Assembly: GCF_000147815.2 (NCBI RefSeq)
Contig: NC_015957.1
Location: forward strand, 4,402,001 to 4,466,000
Source: Streptomyces violaceusniger Tu 4113
GTDB lineage: Bacteria; Actinomycetota; Actinomycetes; Streptomycetales; Streptomycetaceae
Length of the DNA stretch: 64,000 nucleotides
Direction of reading: 5' to 3'
Part shown: in pieces, positions 44,467-54,770 of the stretch
How the letters are laid out: each line of letters opens with the position of its first letter
Position numbering within the stretch: position 1 is the stretch's first letter
Position numbers and translations under genes: made by a program
Notes under the pieces: generated by a model
Databases searched by the model: none
What the model was told of the DNA's origin: nothing
What the model saw: only the letters and a program-made list of their open reading frames with translations

Positions 44467-45203
44467 CAGGACGGCACCTCCCGCTCGCGGGCCCCCTCCG
44501 GATCGATGACCTCCCGGATCAGCCGCAGTTCGGCGGGGGTCGGCTCCCGGGTGTACGGGACGTCGTCGGCGATGTCGAGGGGGAAGCCGGTGGCCTCCCG
44601 CACCGCCTCGGCGGTCACCCCCGGATGCAGCGAGCGCACCCGCAGCGTGCGATCGGGCGTGGCGAAGTCGAGGACCGCGAGATCGGTCACCACACACCGG
44701 AGGTCATGGAAGCGGGCGGCGGGCCCTACGGCCGCCGCCCGGTCGTAGCCGACCCCGCACACCATGTCGACGCGTTCGACGAAGACCCGCCGAGAGTGCC
44801 GGGGCACCCAGTAACTCGTGGGGTTGTTGAGGGTGTTGACCGGCGCTCCGCGCACCCCCAGCAGTTGCCGTCTGGGCCGTTTCCAGTCGCCGACGCAGGT
44901 GATGTTCTGATTGCCGTGGCGGTCGAGCTGGCTCGCGCCCATCATCACATGGCGCCGCCCGCCGGTGACCAGCGCCAGATGCGCCCGGTACGGCAGCCAC
45001 CCCTCCACCACCTCCGGGTCGCCACCGACGATCATCGCCTCGCCGTCCGTCAGCAGCAGCTCGGGCGCGAAGGTGAGCCGGGCCAGCCGGGCGCCGACCC
45101 TGGGCACCGCACCCATCGGGGCGGCCAGGATCTCCCCGTCGCCCCGCCATGCCTCGGCACAGGCCACCACGCAGTACTCGGCCCGGGTCACTCTGCCGGT
45201 CAT
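44466..45203 (-). CDS. ipdB: IpdB-like CoA-transferase family subunit beta
   Basis: 245-residue CoA-transferase family I beta subunit (EYCVVACAEAWRGDGEILAA, VMMGASQLDRHGNQNITCVG, VCGVGYDRAA). In actinobacteria the IpdAB pair is not a transferase but a hydrolase that opens the last steroid ring of the indanedione intermediate as its CoA ester. ATG overlaps the ipdA stop as ATGA and the stop overlaps ipdC. An upstream in-frame start would run back inside ipdA and is rejected. Confidence 0.84.
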   Translation of the reverse strand: MTGRVTRAEYCVVACAEAWRGDGEILAAPMGAVPRVGARLARLTFAPELLLTDGEAMIVGGDPEVVEGWLPYRAHLALVTGGRRHVMMGASQLDRHGNQNITCVGDWKRPRRQLLGVRGAPVNTLNNPTSYWVPRHSRRVFVERVDMVCGVGYDRAAAVGPAARFHDLRCVVTDLAVLDFATPDRTLRVRSLHPGVTAEAVREATGFPLDIADDVPYTREPTPAELRLIREVIDPEGAREREVPS

Positions 45204-46063
45204 ACGCCCTCCCTCCCGAACGCCGCCACCGCGGCCCGGTACCGCTCCTCGTCCCCGGACAGAAACCGCTCGGTGAACTCCCGCCACGCCTCCGGATCGG
45301 CGGCCGCCTTGGCGTACGCGCTCTGGAACGCCTCGTCCCGCTCGTAGTCGGGGGCGCAGGAGGTGAAGTGCGCGCCCCGCGGAGTCTCGATCACACCGGT
45401 CACCGCATGCCGTTTGACCAGCAGCGTCTGCGGACCGCCCGCGTCGGCGAACTCGGCGGTGGCGACGACGCGTTCACACGAGAGATACGCCTCGGCCGCC
45501 GCCTCGCAGAACAGGTCGTCGAAGTACGGATCGGGCCCGAGGTACTGTCCGTTGCCCTGTGCGTCCGCCCGGTTGAGGTGCACCAGCGCCACATCCAGCC
45601 GCAGTGCGGGCACCGCCACCAGCTCCTCACCGTCCTCGTACGGCGAAGTGACCGTCCGCAGACCGGGGTTGACCGCCATGACGTCCGAGCCCAGGCCCGC
45701 GCGGACGGGCAGGAACGGGAGCCGGTGCACGGCGGCGGTCAGCCCCCACATCATCATCGCCTCGTCCAGCTCGGTCAGTTCGATGTCCCCCCGCTCGCGC
45801 GCCGCCCGGAAGTGCGGCTCCAGGGGGATCGAGTCGAGGGTCGCGAACGCCGTCACCAGCCTGCGGATCTTCCCGGCGGCGGCCAGCAGCCCGACGTCGG
45901 GGCCGCCGAAGGAGACCACCGTCAGATCGGTGACATCCGACCGCAGCAGGGCGCGGACCAGGGCCATGGGCTTGCGCCGTGAGCCCCAGCCGCCGATGCC
46001 GACCGTCATACCGCTGCGGATCCGGCCGACGGCCTCCTCGGCCGTCATCGTCTTGTCGGCCAA
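45200..46063 (-). CDS. ipdA: IpdA-like CoA-transferase family subunit alpha (ring-opening hydrolase)
   Basis: 287-residue alpha subunit. Contains GMTVGIGGWGSRRKPMALVR, the loop typical for IpdA; LTELDEAMMMWGL carries the glutamate that I believe corresponds to the catalytic residue of IpdA; and GGPQTLLVKRHAVTGV. With IpdB it hydrolyses the cyclic beta-keto CoA thioester COCHEA-CoA in cholesterol and cholate catabolism. Starts 6 bp downstream of the echA20 stop. Order echA20-ipdA-ipdB-ipdC is the same as in M. tuberculosis. Streptomyces species often hold only part of the steroid pathway, so the physiological substrate could be another terpenoid ring system. Confidence 0.85.
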   Translation of the reverse strand: MADKTMTAEEAVGRIRSGMTVGIGGWGSRRKPMALVRALLRSDVTDLTVVSFGGPDVGLLAAAGKIRRLVTAFATLDSIPLEPHFRAARERGDIELTELDEAMMMWGLTAAVHRLPFLPVRAGLGSDVMAVNPGLRTVTSPYEDGEELVAVPALRLDVALVHLNRADAQGNGQYLGPDPYFDDLFCEAAAEAYLSCERVVATAEFADAGGPQTLLVKRHAVTGVIETPRGAHFTSCAPDYERDEAFQSAYAKAAADPEAWREFTERFLSGDEERYRAAVAAFGREGV

Positions 46064-46069
46064 CGCCGC

Positions 46070-46825
46070 TCACCCCTTCCCGGTGCCTTTGGCGACGAAC
46101 GCGTCGCGGGGTCCATCGGACAGGCCCGCCAGATTGGCCTCGAAGGTGAAGCCCTGCTCGAAGCGGTAGCTGCGGTGCACATCGACCGGGTCGATGCCGT
46201 TGATGGCCGCCTTCGCCAGGCGCAGCAGCGCACCGTCCTTGGCGGCGATCTCACCGGCCAGCTCCAGCGCCGCTTCCCGCAGCGCGGCGCGCGGGACGAC
46301 CCGCCACACCGAGCCGTGGCGGTGCAACTCCCCGGCGGTCGCGGTGCGCGAGGTGTAGTACAGCGCGCGCATCAGATGCTGCGGGACCAGCCGCGCCAGA
46401 TGGGTGGCCGCGCCCAGCGCGCCCCGGTCCAGCTCGGGCAGGCCGAACGTGGCGTCCTCGCTCGCCACGATCGCGTCGGCGTTCCCGGCCAGTCCGATGC
46501 CGCCGCCCAGACAGAAGCCGTGGACGGCGGCGACGACCGGGACCGGGCAGTCGTAGACGGCGGCGAACGCCTCGGCACAGCCGTGGTTGGCGCCGATGAG
46601 CGCCGTATGGCCCTCGGCCGCCTGGATCTCCTTGATGTCCACGCCCGCGTTGAAGCCCCGGCCCTCGGCGGCCAGCACCACACACCGCACCGACGGGTCG
46701 GCGCCCGCGCCGCGCAGCGCCGCGGCCAGCTCGTACCAGCCCTGGACGGGCAGGGCGTTGACGGGTGGGAAGTCCATGGCGACCAGGCGGACGCCGGCCG
46801 CCGGTGCGGAGGTGGAGACACCCAT
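46070..46825 (-). CDS. echA20: EchA20-like enoyl-CoA hydratase/isomerase
   Basis: 251-residue crotonase-fold enzyme: NALPVQGWYELAAALRGAG, oxyanion-hole region GRGFNAGVDIKEIQ, HGFCLGGGIGLAGNADAIVA and FGLPELDRG. EchA20 opens the D ring of the 5-hydroxy indanedione CoA ester in mycobacteria; the gene is first in the ipd operon there and here. ATG at 46825 is preferred over an ATG at 46855, because the latter lies exactly at the centre of a 40-bp dyad that looks like the operator. The leader then contains the whole operator. Confidence 0.83.
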   Translation of the reverse strand: MGVSTSAPAAGVRLVAMDFPPVNALPVQGWYELAAALRGAGADPSVRCVVLAAEGRGFNAGVDIKEIQAAEGHTALIGANHGCAEAFAAVYDCPVPVVAAVHGFCLGGGIGLAGNADAIVASEDATFGLPELDRGALGAATHLARLVPQHLMRALYYTSRTATAGELHRHGSVWRVVPRAALREAALELAGEIAAKDGALLRLAKAAINGIDPVDVHRSYRFEQGFTFEANLAGLSDGPRDAFVAKGTGKG

Positions 46826-46835
46826 GAGCAGATCC

Positions 46836-46875
46836 GCTACCTTTCCACCAAACATTTGTTAGGTGAGAAGGTAGC
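46836..46875. promoter_or_regulatory. 40-bp dyad operator in the divergent echA20/SDR promoter
   Basis: Inner palindrome CACCAAACATTTGTTAGGTG (46846-46865, one mismatched pair) and outer arms GCTACCTT (46836-46843) and AAGGTAGC (46868-46875) share one centre. The architecture fits a TetR-type repressor acting on both transcripts. It does not look like the KstR2 motif as I remember it. Confidence 0.6.
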
Positions 46876-46904
46876 AGCGCTCACCGCACAGCGGGAGGTG
46901 TCTC

Positions 46905-47720
46905 GTGGCCGTCAGCATCGATCTCGCCGGGCGCGTCGCCGTGGTCACCGGCGGCACGCGCGGCGTCGGAGCGGGGATCACCCGGGCCCTGCTCACCGCC
47001 GGGGCCGAGGTGGTGATCTGTGCGCGCCACGCCCCGGGCAAGCCCGTCGAGGCGGACGGGCGCACGGCGCGCTTCGAACCGCTCGACGTCCGGGACGCGG
47101 ACGCGGTCGCCGCGTTCTTCGACCGGCTGCGCCGCTCCCACGGGCGGCTCGACCTGCTGGTCAACAACGCCGGAGGAAGCCCCTACGGGCTGATCGCCGA
47201 GGCCGGGCAGCGGCGCGCCGCCCGCGTCGTCGAACTCAATCTGATCGCTCCCATGACCGTTTCCCTGAGCGCTTATGAGCTGATGCGCCATCAGGAGGGC
47301 GGGGGCTCGATCGTGATGATCGGCAGCGTCAGCGGCACCCGGCCGTCCCCCGGCACCGGGCCCTACGGTGCCGCCAAGGCGGGGCTGGAGAACCTCGCCC
47401 GCACCCTGGCCGTGGAGTGGGCCCCCGCGGTCCGGGTCAACACGCTCGTCCTCGGCATGGTCCGTACCGAACTGTCGCATCTGCACTACGGGGACGAGGA
47501 GGGCATCGCCGCCGTCGGCCGGACCGTGCCGCTCGGGCGGCTGGCCGAGCCCGTCGAGGCCGGAACCGCCTGTGTGTTCCTCGCCTCCGGGCTGGCCGAG
47601 TACATCAGCGGCGCCAGCATCGCCATCCACGGAGGCGGGGAGCGCCCCGCGTTCCTCGACGCAGCCAACGTCAACCAGTCGGCCCCCGGCACCGGCCGGG
47701 CCGACCCACGGGAGGACTGA
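46905..47720 (+). CDS. SDR-family oxidoreductase (Rv3549c-like position)
   Basis: 271-residue short-chain dehydrogenase: TGGTRGVGAGI (cofactor loop), NNAGG, active-site Ser in IGSVSG and YGAAK (Y-x-x-x-K). The GTG start has GGGAGGTG upstream. It is divergent from echA20 across the dyad operator and followed after 1 bp by a second SDR gene, mirroring the divergent SDR pair Rv3549c-Rv3548c beside Rv3550 in M. tuberculosis. It probably oxidises or reduces a hydroxyacyl-CoA intermediate of ring degradation (inference). The C-terminal ~25 residues are an Asn/Pro-rich extension. Confidence 0.82.
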   Translation: MAVSIDLAGRVAVVTGGTRGVGAGITRALLTAGAEVVICARHAPGKPVEADGRTARFEPLDVRDADAVAAFFDRLRRSHGRLDLLVNNAGGSPYGLIAEAGQRRAARVVELNLIAPMTVSLSAYELMRHQEGGGSIVMIGSVSGTRPSPGTGPYGAAKAGLENLARTLAVEWAPAVRVNTLVLGMVRTELSHLHYGDEEGIAAVGRTVPLGRLAEPVEAGTACVFLASGLAEYISGASIAIHGGGERPAFLDAANVNQSAPGTGRADPRED

Positions 47721-47721
47721 G

Positions 47722-48636
47722 ATGAGCGGACTCTGCGACGGGCGCGTCACCGTCGTCACCGGAGCGGGCCGCGGCCTCGGACGGGCGCATGCGCTCGCCT
47801 TCGCCGCCGAGGGCGCCAAGGTCGTCGTCAACGACCTCGGCGTGGCCCCGGACGGCGCCGGGGCGTCGGCGGGCCCGGCCCAGGAAGTCGTCGAGGAGAT
47901 CCGGGCCGCGGGCGGGGAAGCGGTCGCGCACGACGGGGACATCGCCACCACCGACGGCGCCGCTTCCCTCGTCGCCACCGCCCTCGACACCTACGGCCGG
48001 CTCGACACCCTCGTCAACAACGCCGGATTCCTGCGCGACCGCATGCTCGTCAACCTCGGCGAGGACGACTGGGACGCGGTGATCCGCGTCCACCTCAAGG
48101 GCCACTTCCTGCCGCTGCGGCACGCCGCCGCCCACTGGCGGGCCGAGGCGAAGGCGGGCCGTACACCGGTCGCGCGGGTGGTCAACACCAGCTCCGGGGC
48201 CGGGCTGCTGGGCAGCGTCGGACAGGGCGGCTACTCCGCGGCCAAGGCCGGGATCCTCGGCCTGACCTCGGTGGCCGCCGCCGAACTCGGCCGCTACGGC
48301 GTCCAGGTCAACGCCATCGCCCCGGCGGCCCGCACCCGGATGACGGAGACGACGTTCGCCGGTGCCATGGCCGCCCCGGAGGACCCCGCCGCCTTCGACG
48401 CGATGGCCCCCGCAAATGTCTCACCGCTCGTCGTCTGGCTCGGCTCGGCCGCCTGCGCCGGGGTCACGGGCCGGGTCTTCGAGGCGGAGGCCGGGCGGAT
48501 CACCGTCATGGAGGGCTGGCGGCCGGGCCCGACCGCCGAGAAGAGCGCCCGCTGGAACCCCGCGGAGGCGGGCGAGGCCGCCCGGAAACTCCTCGCCGAG
48601 GCAGAACCGCCACGACCGGTCTACGGGGCACCCTGA
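47722..48636 (+). CDS. SDR-family oxidoreductase, Rv3548c/MFE-type
   Basis: 304-residue SDR with TGAGRGLGRAHALAFAAEGA, VNDLG, NNAGFLRDRML and SSGAGLLGSVGQGGYSAAKA (active-site Ser and Y-x-x-x-K). The sequence resembles the dehydrogenase domain of peroxisomal multifunctional enzyme type 2, which oxidises 3-hydroxyacyl-CoA. It starts 1 bp after the previous stop; GGGAGGAC serves as ribosome-binding site. The length is like the mycobacterial protein at the same locus. A longer upstream reading in this frame only shadows the first SDR gene. Confidence 0.84.
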   Translation: MSGLCDGRVTVVTGAGRGLGRAHALAFAAEGAKVVVNDLGVAPDGAGASAGPAQEVVEEIRAAGGEAVAHDGDIATTDGAASLVATALDTYGRLDTLVNNAGFLRDRMLVNLGEDDWDAVIRVHLKGHFLPLRHAAAHWRAEAKAGRTPVARVVNTSSGAGLLGSVGQGGYSAAKAGILGLTSVAAAELGRYGVQVNAIAPAARTRMTETTFAGAMAAPEDPAAFDAMAPANVSPLVVWLGSAACAGVTGRVFEAEAGRITVMEGWRPGPTAEKSARWNPAEAGEAARKLLAEAEPPRPVYGAP

Positions 48637-48753
48637 CGGGCCATCCGGCCCCTGCGGGTGGGGACCCCCCCGTAAGGGACGGACGGGAGCGAGATGGGAG
48701 TCCGGTGCGCCGCGACGGCACGATGAACCGCGAACGGCACACGGGGACAAGGC

Positions 48754-48990
48754 ATGGACACCTCCTTCCCGGTGGCCGACCCCGAGGTGCACGGCTCCCA
48801 TCTGCACGGCTACGACCTCGAGGGCCGCGATATGACGCGGTTCAGCCCCTCCTACGACTGGACCGCCGGAGCCATGATCTCGACCGCGGACGAGCTGGCC
48901 CGGTTCGAGCGGGCGCTCTTCGGCGGCGAGTTGCTGCGCCCCGCCCAGCAGCGCGAGTTGAAGACCCCGGTGGAGTTCCCCGACGCCCCG
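48754..48990 (+). pseudogene. Fragment of a serine beta-lactamase-family hydrolase
   Basis: About 78 codons (MDTSFPVADPEVHGSHLHGY, FSPSYDWTAGAMISTADELA, ALFGGELLRPAQQREL) match an internal part of the serine hydrolase/D-Ala-D-Ala carboxypeptidase family, C-terminal to the missing SxxK and Y-x-N motifs. Both ends are cut: there is no N-terminal half, and near 48990 the reading runs into sequence belonging to a hydrolase on the opposite strand. It cannot be catalytic. Confidence 0.7.
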
Positions 48991-48991
48991 G

Positions 48992-49784
48992 CATCACGGC
49001 GAACGGGGTTGTGGGGTGGCCCTCGCGCACGGTGCGCACGAAGCCGACGAGCGCCGAGACCAGCGCATCGCGGTTATGGCTGCCGAGCGCCTGGACGTTG
49101 ACCCCGACGCAGAGGGTGAGGAGATCGGCCGGCAGATCCCGCATCAGCCGCGCGGTCATGGGCTCCAGACAGCTCGACGTGCCCAGGGCCAGCGAGGTGA
49201 GATCCCACCCGGTCCGTCGGGCCACCAGGGCGGTCCAGGTCCGGCTGGGGGACGCGGCGCCGCGCCCCTGCGAGATGGAGCTGCCGCAGTGGACCCAGCG
49301 CGGCTGCCGCCCGAGGGCCTCACCCTCCAGGGCCGCGCCCGCCTCCACGGACAGTGAGCACAACCGGAACTGATGGTAGAAGGGCAGCCACAGCTCGACG
49401 GTCGCCATCCGCCCCGGCAGGCCCTCGCACCGGAACTCCGCGTCCGCGCCATGGGTTTCGAGCTCTACCGTGGCGGCCGGTCGCCCGTCGCACAGCACAT
49501 CGAGGCGGGCCCGCTCCTCGGGCCCGTTCAGCCTGGGCGCGGGGTCGGCCTGCTAGCGGCAGACGAGCGAGGCGCTGTCGGTGCGCAGCATCACCCGCAC
49601 CCCGGACGGCATCGCGGCCCGGCCCAAGCCCGCCCCCGGGGAGACACAGCGCCGCCTCCTCGCGCGGCAGCCGCCAGGGGGCGGTCCACCCGGGGCCGCG
49701 CTGCAGCGACACCGCGCCCCGGTAGCGCAGCCGGGGGTCGTCGTGGCGGATGTCGAGCGGGGTGCGGACGGGGTGGGTCTGCAT
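48992..49784 (-). pseudogene. SGNH/GDSL-type hydrolase pseudogene
   Basis: Reading from 49784: MQTHPVRTPLDIRHDDPRLR starts an SGNH hydrolase, shifts frame near 49625-49640 into GLGRAAMPSGVRVMLRTD, meets an in-frame TAG at 49553-49555 (VCR-stop-QADPAPRL), then continues in the same frame through VELWLPFYHQFRLCSL, the block-I-like VHCGSSISQGRG and DLLTLCVGVNV. The frame ends abruptly at GHPTTPFAV where it joins the beta-lactamase remnant, so the C-terminal catalytic Asp/His block is missing. One frameshift, one stop and one deletion make a clear pseudogene; the family functions as an esterase. Confidence 0.75.
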
Positions 49785-49926
49785 GAGCGCGAGTCTGGCA
49801 TCCCCCTACGACACCCCTTCTGCGACACCGCCCTGCGGCCTCCGGCCCGCCCCGCGTTCTTCGCATAGCATGCTGAATCCGGGCATACGAGCCCTATTGT
49901 GTGACGGACGGCCGGAGGGACACCAG

Positions 49927-52931
<3,005 letters not shown>

Positions 52932-53000
52932 CTGTTTCCGTCGGTGGTTCGCGCGGGACGCAGGGTGACGGACTGCCCCCTCGCCCCATCCGTGAACGTG

Positions 53001-53032
53001 CCGCCGCCCGGGGCCGAGGCCCCGGGCGGCGG
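53001..53032 (-). terminator. Terminator of the egtABCD operon
   Basis: CCGCCGCCCGGGGCC-GA-GGCCCCGGGCGGCGG, a perfect 15-bp stem with a 2-nt gap, 20 bp after the egtD stop. Confidence 0.75.
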
Positions 53033-53052
53033 TGCGGTGATCGGTCGAACGG

Positions 53053-54018
53053 TCAGCGGCGGACGGCCAGCGACACCGCGAAGCGGCCCTGCGCGTCGGT
53101 CCACCAGCGCCGCGCGTCCATCCCCGCGGCGGCCAGTTCGGCCCGCACCTTCTCCTCCCGGAACTTGCTGGACACCTCCGTACGGACCTCCTCCCCGGCT
53201 TCGAAATGGACCGCGAGATCCATGGCGGGAATCTTCGCCGTGAGGTCCTTACGGGCCCTCAGCCGCATTTCGATCCACTCCTCCTCGGCGTTCCACACCG
53301 CCACGTGGTCGAAGTCGGAGGGGTCGAAGTCGGCGCCCAGTTCGCGGTCGAGCACCGCCAGCACGTTCTTGTTGAACGCCGCGGTGACCCCCTGTGCGTC
53401 GTCGTAGGCGGAGACCAAAGTGGCCTCGTCCTTGACCAGGTCGGTGCCGACCAACAGGGCGTCGCCGGGCGCGAGCAGATCGCTCACCGAGGCGTAGAAG
53501 GCGGCCCGTTCGGCCGGCAGCAGATTGCCGATCGTGCCGCCGAGGAAGGCCAGCAGCCTCGGACCCGGGGTGTCGTCGGGCAGCGCGAGCCCGTTCATGA
53601 AGTCGGCGACCAGCGCGTGCACCGTCAGCCGTGGATGCTCGGCCAGCAGGGCCTCCCCGGCCAGTTCCAGTGCGCTCTCGCTCACGTCGACGGGGACGTA
53701 GACCCGCAGATCCGGCAGCGCCCGGATCAGGTGGCGGGTCTTCTCGGAGGAGCCGGAGCCCAGTTCGACCAGGGTGCGGGCCCCGGTGGCGTCGGCGATC
53801 TCCGCCGCGCGGGCGATGAGGATCTCCCGCTCGGCACGGGTCGGGTAGTACTCCGGCAGCCGGGTGATCTCTTCGAAGAGCGCGCTTCCCCGGGCGTCGT
53901 AGAACCACTTGGGCGGAAGCTGTTTGGGGGTGCTGGTCAGCCCGTCGGCCACATCGGCGCGCAGGGCGGCCGCGGTGGCATCGGCGGGCAGGGTGCGGGT
54001 GACGGTGAAGGGGCTCAA
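53053..54018 (-). CDS. egtD: L-histidine N-alpha-methyltransferase EgtD
   Basis: 321-residue SAM-dependent methyltransferase making hercynine from histidine, first committed step of ergothioneine synthesis. KQLPPKWFYDARGSALFEEI and LPEYYPTRAEREIL are EgtD hallmarks; ELGSGSSEKTRHL is the SAM motif; FLGGTIGNL and the C-terminal substrate region EEEWIEMRL fit as well. The start is TTG, overlapping the egtC stop as TTGA. It is the last gene of the operon, ahead of a strong terminator; no egtE-type lyase gene follows. Confidence 0.93.
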   Translation of the reverse strand: MSPFTVTRTLPADATAAALRADVADGLTSTPKQLPPKWFYDARGSALFEEITRLPEYYPTRAEREILIARAAEIADATGARTLVELGSGSSEKTRHLIRALPDLRVYVPVDVSESALELAGEALLAEHPRLTVHALVADFMNGLALPDDTPGPRLLAFLGGTIGNLLPAERAAFYASVSDLLAPGDALLVGTDLVKDEATLVSAYDDAQGVTAAFNKNVLAVLDRELGADFDPSDFDHVAVWNAEEEWIEMRLRARKDLTAKIPAMDLAVHFEAGEEVRTEVSSKFREEKVRAELAAAGMDARRWWTDAQGRFAVSLAVRR

Positions 54019-54770
54019 CGGGAAGCCTCCTTAAGGGCGGTGAGCAGTACATCGGTGCGGGTGGCGGTGAGCAGGGTGCGGTCGGGGACCTCCGTCCAGC
54101 CGGGATCCTGGTCGTACGGCTCGGAGGCCACCACCACGCCCCGGTCCGGTTCGGCCAGGTACCACAGGGTGTCGCCCCAGGCGGTGGCGGCGATGGTCTC
54201 CCCGTCCATGAGCAGCAGATTGAGCCGTGAGTCGGGGGACGCGCCGGCGAGCTGCTCGACGGCCTCGGCCAGCGCCTCCGGCGGCTCGTGGCCCAGCCGC
54301 AGCCGGCGCAGCACCAGCGCCCAGACGAACGCCGAGTCGCACCGCGCCTCCAGGCCGAGCAGATCTGCGGGCGGCAGTGAGGCGGCGAGGTCCGCGACCG
54401 CGTGCGGCCAGTCGCGGATCGCCCCGTTGTGGCTGAACAGCCAGGTCCCGGCGGCGAACGGCGAGGCGCCCGCCTCACCGTCCGCACTCGCCTCGGTGGC
54501 GTCCCTTACGGCGGCCATCAGCGCCCCGGTCCGCACCACCCGGGCGAGGTCGGCGAACGACAGATCGCCCCAGATGGGCCCGGCGCGGCGGTAGCGCGCG
54601 GGCACCGGGTCGCCCGACGCGTACCAGCCGACGCCGAACCCGTCGGCGTTGACCGTGCCGTGCGCCTGCCGCCGCGGCGCCCACGACTGCCGGAACAGGC
54701 TGTGCTCGGGCGCCATGACCACCTCGCCGATGGGGGTCCGCGGCCCGAGATACGCCAGATGCCTGCACAT
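54015..54770 (-). CDS. egtC: Ergothioneine amidohydrolase EgtC
   Basis: 251-residue class II (Ntn) amidohydrolase that removes the gamma-glutamyl group from gamma-glutamyl-hercynylcysteine sulfoxide. It begins MCRHLAYLGP, giving the N-terminal nucleophile Cys2 after Met removal; HGTVNADGFGVGWY, TWLFSHNGAIRDW and LEARCDSAFVWAL are typical of the family. ATG shares one base with the egtB stop (TGATG), so much longer readings upstream are rejected. Confidence 0.92.
   Translation of the reverse strand: MCRHLAYLGPRTPIGEVVMAPEHSLFRQSWAPRRQAHGTVNADGFGVGWYASGDPVPARYRRAGPIWGDLSFADLARVVRTGALMAAVRDATEASADGEAGASPFAAGTWLFSHNGAIRDWPHAVADLAASLPPADLLGLEARCDSAFVWALVLRRLRLGHEPPEALAEAVEQLAGASPDSRLNLLLMDGETIAATAWGDTLWYLAEPDRGVVVASEPYDQDPGWTEVPDRTLLTATRTDVLLTALKEASR

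Noticed and set aside
47368..47721. Extended N-terminus (118 codons) for the second SDR gene
   Set aside because: The extension overlaps the first SDR gene in another frame and lacks SDR features; ATG 47722 with GGGAGGAC upstream starts exactly at the Rossmann fold.
48637..49926. Insertion sequence or integrated element as cause of the pseudogene scar
   Set aside because: No transposase fragment, terminal inverted repeats, target duplication or tRNA is visible around the junction.
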